Shown piece by piece: positions 23,156 to 29,947 of a stretch of 29,947 nt of DNA. The stretch spans positions 1 through 29,947 of the forward strand of contig CAXTHM010000050.1 of NCBI GenBank assembly GCA_964244115.1. Direction: 5' to 3'. How positions within the stretch are numbered: the stretch's first letter is position 1; every line of letters begins with the position of its first letter. Origin of the DNA: CADCWK01 sp964244115 (GTDB lineage Bacteria; Chloroflexota; Chloroflexia; Thermomicrobiales; UBA6265). The notes under the pieces are model-generated. The model ran no database searches and had not been told where the DNA came from. It saw only the letters and a list, made by a program, of their open reading frames with translations. A program made the position numbers and the translations under genes.

Positions 23156-24759
23156 CGGGCACGACGATCTTCTCCAACGGGCAGATCCGGACGATGGACC
23201 GCCGGCAGCCGATCGTCGAGGCGGTCGTCTTCAGCGAGGGCCGGGTCGCCTTCGCCGGCGACCTCGCCACGGCGCGAGCGGTGGCCGGATCCCGGGCCGA
23301 GCCGATCGACCTGCGCGGCCGGACGATGACGCCGGGCCTGAACGACGCCCACGCCCACCCGAAGCTGTTCGGGCAGGCGCTGCTGGACATCGACCTGACG
23401 CTGGCCGCGCCGTCGCCGCTCGCGGTGCTTATGGCGCGGATGCGCGACGGCGCGGCGGAGCGACCGGACCGGGCCTGGGTGATCGGCCGGGGCTATGACG
23501 ACAACCTGCTCCATGAGCAGCGCCACCCGACCCGGCAGGACCTCGACGCCGTCATCCCGGACCGGCCGGCCCTGATCGTCCGGGCGGACTACCACATCGG
23601 CGTCGCCAACAGCCGGGCGCTGGAACTCGCCGGGATCACCCGTGACACGCCCGACCCGGACAACGGTCGGATCGACCGCGATGAGCACGGCGAGCCGACC
23701 GGCGTCCTGCGCGAGTCGATGCTGACCGTGATCGAGGCCGTCCCGCCGCCCCTGACGGTCGATCAGCTCATGGCGGCGATCCGGCTGGCCGGCGACGTCT
23801 ACCGGACCTACGGCGTCACGAGCGTCGCCGAGGCCGGCATCCGGCGGCCCGAGGAGCTGCTCGCCTACCAGCAGCTCCGGGCGTCGGGCGACCTGCCGCT
23901 GCGGACGTACCTGATGATGATCATCGAGAATAATCTCGATGAACTCGTGGCGCTCGGCATCCGGACCGGCTTCGGCGATGAGTGGCTCCGGATCGGCCCG
24001 GCCAAGCTGTTCGCCGACGGTACGATCGGCGGACGGACCGCGAAGTTCCGGGCGCCGTTCGTCGGTGAACCGGACAACACCGGTCTGCTGATGCAATCGG
24101 CCGAGTCGATCAAGGCCGACGTCCTCCGGGCCCACCGGGCAGGTTTCCAGGTCGCCATCCACGCGATCGGCGACGCCGCGATCGACCTCGTCCTCGACGC
24201 CTACGAGGCGGCCCTGATCGACACGCCCCGGGCCGATCACCGCCACCGGGTCGAGCACTGCTCGATCGTCGACGAGGCCACGATCCGCAGGATCGCGACG
24301 CTCGGGGCGGTGCCGATCCCCGGCACGTCGTTCCTGTACTTCTTCCGCGACGGCTACGTGAATAACCTCGGCTATGACCGGATCCGCTACGCCTACGGGC
24401 TCAACACCTACAACCGCTACGGCGTCATCGCCGCCGCCAGCACGGACTGCCCGGTCGTGGCGCCGAACCCGATGATCGGCCTTCAGACCATGATGACCCG
24501 GCTCGATCAGGCCGGCCGGCCGGTCTGGCCCGAGGAGGCGATCGCCCTCGACGCCGCCCTCTACGCCTACACGGTCGCGGGTGCCTACGCCTCGTTCGAG
24601 GACCGGATCAAGGGCCAGTTCGTTCCCGGCCACCTGGCCGACGCCGCCGTCTTCGAACGCGACCTCGACGAGGTCGAACCCGGTGCGATGGGGACGGTCC
24701 GGGCCGACCTGACCATCCAGGATGGCACCGTGGTCTACGAGCGGCCCGGATCGGCCTAG
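23152..24759 (+). CDS. Amidohydrolase family 3 (YtcJ-like) metal-dependent hydrolase
   Basis: The 535-residue enzyme has the amidohydrolase layout. A small beta-sandwich at both ends (NGQIRTMD... and ...GQFVPGHLADAAVFERDL) encloses a TIM barrel. Metal ligands fit His67 and His69 (NDAHAHP), His337 (AIHAIGDAAID), His369 (HRVEHCS) and Asp432 (STDCPV). KLFADGTIGGRTA is the family-3 motif. YtcJ/NfdA-type enzymes hydrolyse N-substituted formamides or related amides; the substrate here is not predictable. It begins in the 4-base ATGA overlap with the deacetylase-like gene, so translation is coupled. No signal peptide is seen, so the enzyme is cytoplasmic. Confidence 0.9.
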   Translation: MTGTTIFSNGQIRTMDRRQPIVEAVVFSEGRVAFAGDLATARAVAGSRAEPIDLRGRTMTPGLNDAHAHPKLFGQALLDIDLTLAAPSPLAVLMARMRDGAAERPDRAWVIGRGYDDNLLHEQRHPTRQDLDAVIPDRPALIVRADYHIGVANSRALELAGITRDTPDPDNGRIDRDEHGEPTGVLRESMLTVIEAVPPPLTVDQLMAAIRLAGDVYRTYGVTSVAEAGIRRPEELLAYQQLRASGDLPLRTYLMMIIENNLDELVALGIRTGFGDEWLRIGPAKLFADGTIGGRTAKFRAPFVGEPDNTGLLMQSAESIKADVLRAHRAGFQVAIHAIGDAAIDLVLDAYEAALIDTPRADHRHRVEHCSIVDEATIRRIATLGAVPIPGTSFLYFFRDGYVNNLGYDRIRYAYGLNTYNRYGVIAAASTDCPVVAPNPMIGLQTMMTRLDQAGRPVWPEEAIALDAALYAYTVAGAYASFEDRIKGQFVPGHLADAAVFERDLDEVEPGAMGTVRADLTIQDGTVVYERPGSA

Positions 24760-24881
24760 CCAGGGCGCATCCGGACCGGTTCCCGGCACGACTTCTGCTT
24801 ACGAATCGTCAGCCTATCGACTGGTACCGGCCATAGGGACCGGGGTATTCGGCCCACATTGGGTCATGGAGCAGCGACGAG

Positions 24882-25562
24882 ATGGTTCAGTTCAACTGGG
24901 TCGGTCACGGCACCTTTCACCTCGAAGCCGACGGACACCGCGTGCTGATCGACCCGTTCATCGACGGCAACCCGGTCGCCACCCAGAAGGCGGATGACTT
25001 CAACCCGGACACGATCCTCGTCACCCACGCCCATGGCGACCACGTCGCGGATGTTGCCGAGATCGCGAAGCGCAGCGGCGCCACGGTCTACGCGATCGCC
25101 GAACTGGCGAGCTGGTTCGCGGATCAGGGGGTGGAGAAGACGGTCGGCTTCAACTTCGGCGGCACCGTCGAGTTTCCCGGTGGTAGCGCCAAGCTGGTCC
25201 CGGCCTGGCACACCTCCACCACACCGGACGGCAAGGTCAGCACACCACCGGCGGGCATGGTCGTCCGGTTCGGCGGCCGGACGATCTACTTCGCCGGCGA
25301 CACCGGCCTGTTCGGCGACATGGCCTTCATCGGCGACGAGGGCCTCGACATCGCGGTCCTGCCGATCGGCGATCACTTCACGATGGGTCCAGCCGACGCC
25401 GTCAAGGCCGCCCGGCTCCTAAACGCGCCGGTGATCGTCCCCGGCCACTACGACACCTTCCCGGCCATCGCCCAGGACGTCGACGCGTTCGCTGCCGACG
25501 TCGCAGCCAACACCTCCAGCCGGGTCGAGGTCTTCCAGCCCGGCGAGACGCGTGAGCTCTAG
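24882..25562 (+). CDS. UPF0173 metallo-beta-lactamase-fold hydrolase
   Basis: The 226-residue protein belongs to the YtkL/UPF0173 group. The metal motif THAHGDH (48-54) gives His49, His51, Asp53 and His54. Further ligands fit AWHTS, FAGDTG and GHYDTFP. The N-terminus NWVGHGTFHLEADGHRVLID is a hallmark of this group, which holds uncharacterised metal-dependent hydrolases acting on small cytoplasmic substrates. GGAG lies about 10 bases before the ATG. A hypothetical gene overlaps its end by about 11 bases (or starts two bases after it), so the two are probably one operon. Confidence 0.9.
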   Translation: MVQFNWVGHGTFHLEADGHRVLIDPFIDGNPVATQKADDFNPDTILVTHAHGDHVADVAEIAKRSGATVYAIAELASWFADQGVEKTVGFNFGGTVEFPGGSAKLVPAWHTSTTPDGKVSTPPAGMVVRFGGRTIYFAGDTGLFGDMAFIGDEGLDIAVLPIGDHFTMGPADAVKAARLLNAPVIVPGHYDTFPAIAQDVDAFAADVAANTSSRVEVFQPGETREL

Positions 25563-25995
25563 CGTGATCGACCAAGATGAGGACCCCGCTGACACGACGA
25601 CCGGTCCGGTGGAAGCGACCGCTGCCCCGGCATCGTCACGGGCGGCGTTCAACGCCGAGATCGAGCGGACCGCCTACCAGAAGAAGGCCGTCTCGCGGTT
25701 GCCGGTCACTGACGTCCTCGACCTCGCGGCGGGCTTCTTCCGCGATCGGGGCTACCGCGTCGGCCGGACCGGCCGGCCGGGCCAACTGTTCGTGATGGGG
25801 GCGACCGAAGGCGCGCTGCCCCGAGTGACCGGTGAGGTCAACGCCCAGGCCGATGTCGGCAGGGCGCGGACGACCCTGATTCGCCTCGACGCGGCCGGCG
25901 AGCGACTCGGCCCGGCGATGGCCGACTTCCATGCCCATCTGAGGGCGCAGCGGAGATCGGCCGAAGCATCTCCGGCCGGCGAGCCGACCGTCTAG
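25552..25995 (+). CDS. Hypothetical protein overlapping the UPF0173 gene
   Basis: I do not recognise the family. The 147-residue product has a low-complexity start (Asp/Thr/Ala-rich, about 1-30), then a compact region with FNAEIERTAYQKKAVSRL and DVLDLAAGFFRDRGYRVGR, which reads as alternating helix and strand. It ends in a polar tail. There is no signal peptide or membrane segment. GTG at 25552 overlaps the end of the preceding gene. GTG at 25564, one base past that stop, is the alternative and has no better site. Codon use matches the neighbours and a strong terminator follows, which support it as real. Function unknown. Confidence 0.6.
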   Translation: MSSSVIDQDEDPADTTTGPVEATAAPASSRAAFNAEIERTAYQKKAVSRLPVTDVLDLAAGFFRDRGYRVGRTGRPGQLFVMGATEGALPRVTGEVNAQADVGRARTTLIRLDAAGERLGPAMADFHAHLRAQRRSAEASPAGEPTV

Positions 25996-26007
25996 ATCGC
26001 CGGACAC

Positions 26008-26043
26008 GACGAAGCCGCCCCCAAGAGCGAGGGCGGCTTCGTC
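26008..26043. terminator. Bidirectional terminator between convergent genes
   Basis: GACGAAGCCGCCC (26008-26020) pairs perfectly with 26031-26043 around a ten-base loop. After one mismatch the stem extends with GGACA/TGTCC (26002-26006 and 26045-26049). It lies 12 bases beyond the plus-strand hypothetical gene and 20 bases beyond the stop of the minus-strand DUF3072-like gene, so it can serve both. Confidence 0.82.
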
Positions 26044-26063
26044 ATGTCCAGTAGGGTTCGAGG

Positions 26064-26324
26064 TTACCCGCGGTTCGCGTCCGGTGTGCCGCGCCCCGTC
26101 TCCTTCTGGAGTTGGTCGATCAGCTCGGACGCCGCGGCCTTGCTGGTACTCGGGTCGAGGTCATGCTCGGAGCGGCCGGCCTGCTGGAGGAGCGTCCGGA
26201 GATACGACGCCTGCGGACCCGTCATCGGCTCGTCGCCCGTCGTCCACTCGGATGGGTCCTTGACCGCGTTCCGGCTCTCCTCCGGGAGGTTCTCGGGCAG
26301 GTTGCTGCTGTCGTTGTCAGACAT
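26064..26324 (-). CDS. DUF3072-like small acidic protein
   Basis: The 86-residue polar protein has the DUF3072 signature: DPSEWTTGDEPMTGPQASYL, then a leucine-rich helix, then KAAASELIDQLQKETG. These small soluble proteins occur in actinobacteria and relatives and have no known function. The ATG at 26324 follows AGGAGTGAG at about 7 bases. The longer open frame to 26420 has no site, and its extra residues do not look like protein. It is monocistronic between a terminator and the AT-rich region. Confidence 0.82.
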   Translation of the reverse strand: MSDNDSSNLPENLPEESRNAVKDPSEWTTGDEPMTGPQASYLRTLLQQAGRSEHDLDPSTSKAAASELIDQLQKETGRGTPDANRG

Positions 26325-26716
26325 GTTCTCACTCCTGTGATGGGTACGTCCGCCGCCGCCGTGGGGCCAGACACTGAGTCGATTGGCTCCGCTGGTGGGC
26401 ACCACTTGCGTTCTGATCACTTACGCAGCATCGGTGCCAGCGGTAGATCATCTGTTCGTATTCGATCGGCATTCCCGCGCTGAGCCGATATGCGCAATGC
26501 GCTCGAACCCGTCGTCGTGCGGGTCAGAGGGACCTGCAAGCGCGATGGGGAATATTCAATGACTGACTAATTGATATTGAACGTATCGTTCTATTATCCG
26601 AGAAGGATAGCGGATCGTCTAGGCAAGCCACTTAATGAGACTTATTATTATTGGGTTACTACGTTCGGAACGCCGGGCGAGAGCGACCTCAGGGTTGAGG
26701 AAGGAATCGGGACATC
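26325..26716. other. Gene-free region with an AT-rich island
   Basis: No convincing gene lies here. By hand count, 26551-26670 has 44 G or C in 120 bases (about 37%), far below the rest of the window. It must hold the promoters of the DUF3072-like gene (leftward) and iorA (rightward). One frame stays open through the AT-rich part, but it has no ribosome-binding site. Confidence 0.7.
26571..26599 (+). promoter_or_regulatory. Candidate promoter of iorAB
   Basis: TTGATA (26571-26576) and TTATCC (26594-26599) are 17 bases apart inside the AT-rich island, about 118 bases before the iorA start. The -10 box is only fair, and other AT-rich hexamers nearby (TATTAT at 26592) could serve instead. Confidence 0.4.
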
Positions 26717-27175
26717 ATGGCCACGACGCTCAACATCAACGGCACCGACCAGACGGTCGACATCGATGAGAACACGCCCCTGCTCTGGGCGCTGCGCAAC
26801 GATCTCGGCATGACCGGAACCAAGTTCGGCTGTGGGCTCTCCCAGTGCGGTGCCTGCACTGTCCACATCGACGGGGCCGCTGCCCGCTCCTGCGTCACCC
26901 CGATCAGTTCCGCCGCCGGGCATCAGATCACCACGGTCGAGGGTCTCGCCCAGAACGGCACCCTGTCCGCTCTCCAGCAGGCGTGGATCGAGGTCCAGGC
27001 GCCCCAGTGCGGCTACTGCCAGTCCGGCCAGCTGATGACCGCCTCGGCCCTCCTGGCCGCCAACCCCAACCCGACCGACGACGAGATCGTCGAGGCGATG
27101 CAGGGCAATCTCTGCCGCTGCGGCACCTACAACCGCATCTTCCAGGCGATCAAGCTCGCTGCCAGCCGCGGCTAG
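26717..27175 (+). CDS. iorA: Two-iron-two-sulfur subunit of molybdenum hydroxylase (IorA type)
   Basis: The 152-residue electron-transfer subunit carries two [2Fe-2S] clusters. The plant-ferredoxin-like one uses Cys39, Cys44, Cys47 and Cys59 (FGCGLSQCGACTVH...SC). The helical one uses Cys98, Cys101, Cys133 and Cys135 (CGYCQSGQ...NLCRCGTY). The length and the direct fusion to neither FAD nor molybdenum domains fit the isoquinoline 1-oxidoreductase alpha subunit. The partner gene starts 12 bases after its stop. AAGGAA lies about 11 bases before the ATG. It has no signal of its own, so it probably rides out with the Tat-bearing large subunit. Confidence 0.92.
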   Translation: MATTLNINGTDQTVDIDENTPLLWALRNDLGMTGTKFGCGLSQCGACTVHIDGAAARSCVTPISSAAGHQITTVEGLAQNGTLSALQQAWIEVQAPQCGYCQSGQLMTASALLAANPNPTDDEIVEAMQGNLCRCGTYNRIFQAIKLAASRG

Positions 27176-27187
27176 AGGGATTCCACC

Positions 27188-29497
27188 ATGACGCGAGACG
27201 AAAAGACACCGCTGTCCGGTCACGTCCCGGCCCCGATCAGCCGACGCCGGCTGCTCCAGACCGCCGGCGCCGGTGCCGGCCTGACCGTCGTCTGGTCGTC
27301 CGCCAACCGCGCCCTCGGGCAGGATGGCTCGGCCACGCCGGAGTCCGGCATCTCCTCCCCCCAGGCCGGCGCGACGCCAGAAGCGACGCCGGTCGCCCCG
27401 CCCTCCCCGTTCCCCTCCGATATCGACGCCTACCTGCGCGTCAACGCCGATGGGACGGTCACGCTCCTGACGGGCAAGGTCGAGTACGGCCAGGGCATCC
27501 GGACCGGGTTCGCCCAGCTCGCCGCCGAGGAACTCAACCTGCCGTTCGAGGCAATCCAGGTCGTCATGGGTCACACCGATGAGTCGCCGTTCGATCTCGG
27601 CACCTTCGGTAGCCTCAGCACCCGGCTGACCGGGCCGAAGATCCGCCAGGCCGGCGCCGCGATGCGCCTCTGGCTGCTCGAGCTCGGCGCCGCCCAGCTC
27701 GGTGTCGATCCCACCGCCGTCGATCTCGTCGACGGCAGCGTCGTCGTCACCGTCGACCAGACGCTCGCGGTCAGCTTCGCCGACCTCGCCGCCGGGCAGG
27801 CGTCCATGCGTCAGCTCGACCCCCAGGTGGCCCTCAAGGACCCGACGACGTTCACGGTCATCGGCCAGTCGATCCCCCGGCCGGATGTCACGACCAAGGT
27901 CGATGGCTCGCTCAAGTACGGTATCGACGCCACCGTCGAGGGCATGGTCTGGGGCAAGATCGTCCGACCGCCGTCCTTCGGCGCTACCCTCACGTCGATC
28001 GACTTCTCGGCGGCGCAGACCGCCCCTGGCGTGATCGGCGTCTTCAACGAGGGCGACTTCGCCGGCCTGGCCGCCGAGCGGTACGAGCAGGCCGAAGCTG
28101 CCTTGGTCCTCGTCAAGGCGACCTGGCAGGAGCTCAACACGGGGACGACCTCGGAGAACATCCACGACCTGCTGCTCTCGAACTCCGACGAGGGCGTCCA
28201 GCTCGGCGAGACCAACGTCGAGCCGGCCATGAACGACGACATCCTCGCCGGCATCACCGAGCCGCTGACGCTGACCTTCCGCGGCCCGTTCGTCAACCAC
28301 ACCCCGATCGAGCCGCGCAACTGCCTCGTCCAGATCGGCCCGGACCGGGTCGACGTCTGGGCCTCGACGCAGGACCCGTTCACGGTCCGGTCGGCGGTAG
28401 CCGAGCTGCTCGGCCGTGACCTCGAGAGCGTCGTCGTGACACCGATGGCGAGCGGCGGCGCCTTCGGCAGCAAGATCGTCCCGATGGCGGAGATCGAGGC
28501 GGCCCGGCTGGCGCAGGCCTTCGGGCGCCCGGTCAAGGTGCTCTGGCGCCGCGACGAGGAACTCGCCCACGGTCAGTACCGCCCGGCGACGGTCGTGAAC
28601 GTCACGACCGGCCTCGACGGCCAGGGCGGGATCAGCGGCTGGATCTATGACCTCTACAGCGCCTCGTACTTCCCGGAGAACGCCCCGCAGGAGGAGGCCA
28701 ACCAGAACGGCGCCGCCTCCGACTGGAGCGCCGACGTCCATGAGATCTACGACCTGCCGAACGCCCAGACGATGTGGTTCCAGGGGCCGGCGCCGCTGCC
28801 TCCCTACTACTGGCGGGTCAACGGCGCGACGATGAACACGTTCGCCCGTGAGGTCACGCTCGACGTCCTCGCCGAGCAGGAGGGCGTCGACCCGGTCACC
28901 TTCCGTCGGAACATGCTGGCCAGCAACCCGCGCATGGTGGCGGTCATGGACGCGGTCGTCGCCAAGGCGGGCTGGACGCCGGGCGTCGGTTCGACCGGCC
29001 GCGGCATCGGCCTGGCCCTCGGCTTCGACGCCGAGAGCTTCGTCGCCGAGATCGCCCAGATCGAAGTCGACCAGATGACCGGCGAGATCTTCGTCCGCCA
29101 TGTCGACGTCGCGATCGACTGCGGGCTGGTCGTCAACCCGGAGGCGGTCAAGCACCAGGTCGAAGGCTCGGTCGTGCTCGGGACGTCGTCGGCCCTGCGC
29201 GAGATCATCAAGTTCGACAACGGCCGCGTTACCAACCCGAGCTTCGGGGAGTACGCCCCGATCACGATGCGCGAGTCCCCGACGGTCGACACGGTCTTCG
29301 TCGAGGACAAGACCCAGCCGATGACCGGTGTCGGCGAGCCGGCCGTCGCGCCGGTCGCCGGGGCGGTCGCCAACGCCCTCTACGACCTGCTCGGCATCCG
29401 GCTCTACGACCTGCCGTTCACCGCCGACCGCGTGCTGGCGGAACTCCAGAAGCAGAGCGGCTCCACGCCGGCCGCGACGCCGGTGGCAGCCGAGTAA
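27188..29497 (+). CDS. iorB: Molybdopterin-binding subunit of molybdenum hydroxylase (IorB type)
   Basis: The 769-residue large subunit of a xanthine-oxidase-family enzyme binds the molybdenum cofactor and hydroxylates aldehydes or N-heterocycles. The N-terminus has the Tat motif SRRRLLQTAG (18-27), a hydrophobic stretch and then an Ala/Thr/Pro-rich linker (about 48-75). The enzyme therefore faces outside the cytoplasmic membrane. Catalytic parts seen are VEYGQGIRTGFAQLAAEEL near 100, GGAFGSK, and the active-site Glu717 in GVGEPAVAPVAGA. The C-terminus ends in another Thr/Pro/Ala tail. AGAGGG overlaps the iorA stop as ribosome-binding site. No FAD-subunit (CoxM-like) gene follows, so electrons must pass to a cytochrome or other carrier, as in isoquinoline oxidoreductase. 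The substrate is unknown. Confidence 0.92.
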   Translation: MTRDEKTPLSGHVPAPISRRRLLQTAGAGAGLTVVWSSANRALGQDGSATPESGISSPQAGATPEATPVAPPSPFPSDIDAYLRVNADGTVTLLTGKVEYGQGIRTGFAQLAAEELNLPFEAIQVVMGHTDESPFDLGTFGSLSTRLTGPKIRQAGAAMRLWLLELGAAQLGVDPTAVDLVDGSVVVTVDQTLAVSFADLAAGQASMRQLDPQVALKDPTTFTVIGQSIPRPDVTTKVDGSLKYGIDATVEGMVWGKIVRPPSFGATLTSIDFSAAQTAPGVIGVFNEGDFAGLAAERYEQAEAALVLVKATWQELNTGTTSENIHDLLLSNSDEGVQLGETNVEPAMNDDILAGITEPLTLTFRGPFVNHTPIEPRNCLVQIGPDRVDVWASTQDPFTVRSAVAELLGRDLESVVVTPMASGGAFGSKIVPMAEIEAARLAQAFGRPVKVLWRRDEELAHGQYRPATVVNVTTGLDGQGGISGWIYDLYSASYFPENAPQEEANQNGAASDWSADVHEIYDLPNAQTMWFQGPAPLPPYYWRVNGATMNTFAREVTLDVLAEQEGVDPVTFRRNMLASNPRMVAVMDAVVAKAGWTPGVGSTGRGIGLALGFDAESFVAEIAQIEVDQMTGEIFVRHVDVAIDCGLVVNPEAVKHQVEGSVVLGTSSALREIIKFDNGRVTNPSFGEYAPITMRESPTVDTVFVEDKTQPMTGVGEPAVAPVAGAVANALYDLLGIRLYDLPFTADRVLAELQKQSGSTPAATPVAAE

Positions 29498-29527
29498 CGC
29501 ACCCGCGGCCTCGATAGACGGTAGGAC

Positions 29528-29563
29528 ACGATCGGGCCCGGCCAGGTGGCCGGGCCCGATCGT
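29528..29563 (+). terminator. Strong terminator of iorAB
   Basis: ACGATCGGGCCCGGCC (29528-29543) pairs perfectly over 16 bp with 29548-29563, leaving a four-base loop AGGT. TCCGTTC follows. It stands 30 bases beyond the iorB stop. Confidence 0.88.
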
Positions 29564-29885
29564 TCCGTTCGGCAGGCAGCGTCCACCGCGGGCCGACGGG
29601 ATCGAACCGATCACGAGGATTCGCGGGCTCGACGACCTGGCCCGGAGTGGCCGATGAATGTTCAGGCAAGGGGCTCCACGACATCGGGTCGACGGGACTC
29701 CGGTGCGTCCTGATACGACATCTGGTTCAACGGCGGCCGCAAGCGGGACAGCCAGTCGGGACAAGCCAGTCGGAGATCAGTCTGACCCGCATCCTCGCAT
29801 CCTGTTCGCCCGATGCGTCGATAGGGAGAACGACGTCGAAACTCCCAGCGACACGTCCTGCCCGAGAGGGTTCACTGATGAGACG
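29564..29885. other. Gene-free stretch after iorAB
   Basis: I see no gene, RNA or repeat of note in these 322 bases. The frames that stay open have no ribosome-binding site and no recognisable protein. A tRNA-like T-loop string near 29600 on the minus strand lacks the rest of a tRNA. Confidence 0.6.
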
Positions 29886-29947
29886 ATACCAAATCCGGGT
29901 AAACGGTCGGTGGACCCGTGACCCCTCGGTGGCGGAGCAGACCGCTC
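29886..29947 (+). repeat. Left part of a second MITE-like element, cut by the window edge
   Basis: ATACCAAATCCGGGT (29886-29900) matches the inverted end of the 10077-10233 element at 13 of 15 bases and is followed by AAA in both. GCGGAGCAGACC (29932-29943) is identical to 10125-10136 and lies at nearly the same distance from the end (46 versus 48 bases). The rest would lie beyond the window. Confidence 0.5.

Noticed and set aside
22987..24789. A 600-codon minus-strand open frame opposite the amidohydrolase gene
   Set aside because: It is the antisense shadow of a gene with intact catalytic motifs; its sequence is Arg/Asp/Gly-rich low complexity.
26571..26813. An 80-codon frame beginning in the AT-rich island
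   Set aside because: It has no ribosome-binding site, uses codons unlike any neighbour, and runs into iorA in the wrong frame.
29590..29650. A tRNA-like T-loop string (GGTTCGATCCC) on the minus strand
   Set aside because: The T-stem does not pair and no acceptor, D or anticodon arm can be drawn.
26648..29764. A 1038-codon open frame on the minus strand opposite iorA/iorB
   Set aside because: It mirrors the whole of two well-identified genes, has no known domain or ribosome-binding site, and long antisense frames are common at this GC content.
29658..29921. An 87-codon frame after iorAB
   Set aside because: There is no start signal or family likeness, and its end lies in the repeat at the window edge.

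Overview
The window is high-GC chromosomal DNA. It most resembles a Chloroflexota genome of the Thermomicrobia/Sphaerobacter type. Signs of this are the strong GC bias of third codon positions, an actinobacterial-type inositol-1-phosphate synthase, several TTG/GTG starts behind good Shine-Dalgarno sites, and Ala-Thr-Pro-rich linkers behind a Tat signal. The placement is inference; there is no rRNA or marker gene to prove it. I saw no tRNA, CRISPR array, transposase or phage gene.

Left part (1-9290). gpsA (minus) and fabZ (plus) diverge and serve phospholipid and fatty-acid synthesis. Then comes a four-gene plus-strand cluster (1996-5712) that looks like an envelope-stress module. It has a membrane-anchored winged-helix/zinc-ribbon protein, an unrecognised 377-residue protein, PspA, and an SPFH/zinc-ribbon protein of the YdjI type. 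It ends in a long hairpin, followed by a well-formed promoter and an inositol-1-phosphate synthase gene that is broken by a small deletion. A perfect terminator, a threonine dehydratase and a zinc alcohol dehydrogenase follow.

Middle part (9360-17480). A DinB-like protein gene converges on a minus-strand Tat-exported oligopeptide-type solute-binding protein. Upstream of the latter is a tight minus-strand operon: polyprenyl-phosphate sugar transferase, Wzz-like chain-length protein with a ruined kinase domain, ABC-2 ATPase and ABC-2 permease. The last three are joined by overlapping stops and starts. This is probably an exopolysaccharide locus.

Right part (17480-29947). It holds an MFS-like permease, uracil phosphoribosyltransferase, a tandem universal stress protein (minus), a PLP trans-sulfuration enzyme, a degenerate polysaccharide-deacetylase-like protein translationally coupled to a YtcJ-type amidohydrolase, a UPF0173 metallo-beta-lactamase-fold hydrolase, a hypothetical protein and a DUF3072-like small protein (minus). 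Last is a two-gene molybdenum hydroxylase of the isoquinoline oxidoreductase type (IorA/IorB), preceded by a strikingly AT-rich stretch and closed by a 16-bp perfect terminator.

Dispersed non-coding repeats lie between genes. Two 48-bp hairpins are identical at 47 positions (5-52 and 19598-19645). A 157-bp MITE-like element with inverted ends (10077-10233) appears to have a second copy starting at the right edge of the window. The best candidates for something undescribed are the PspA-SPFH cluster with its two unusual partners, and this repeat family.
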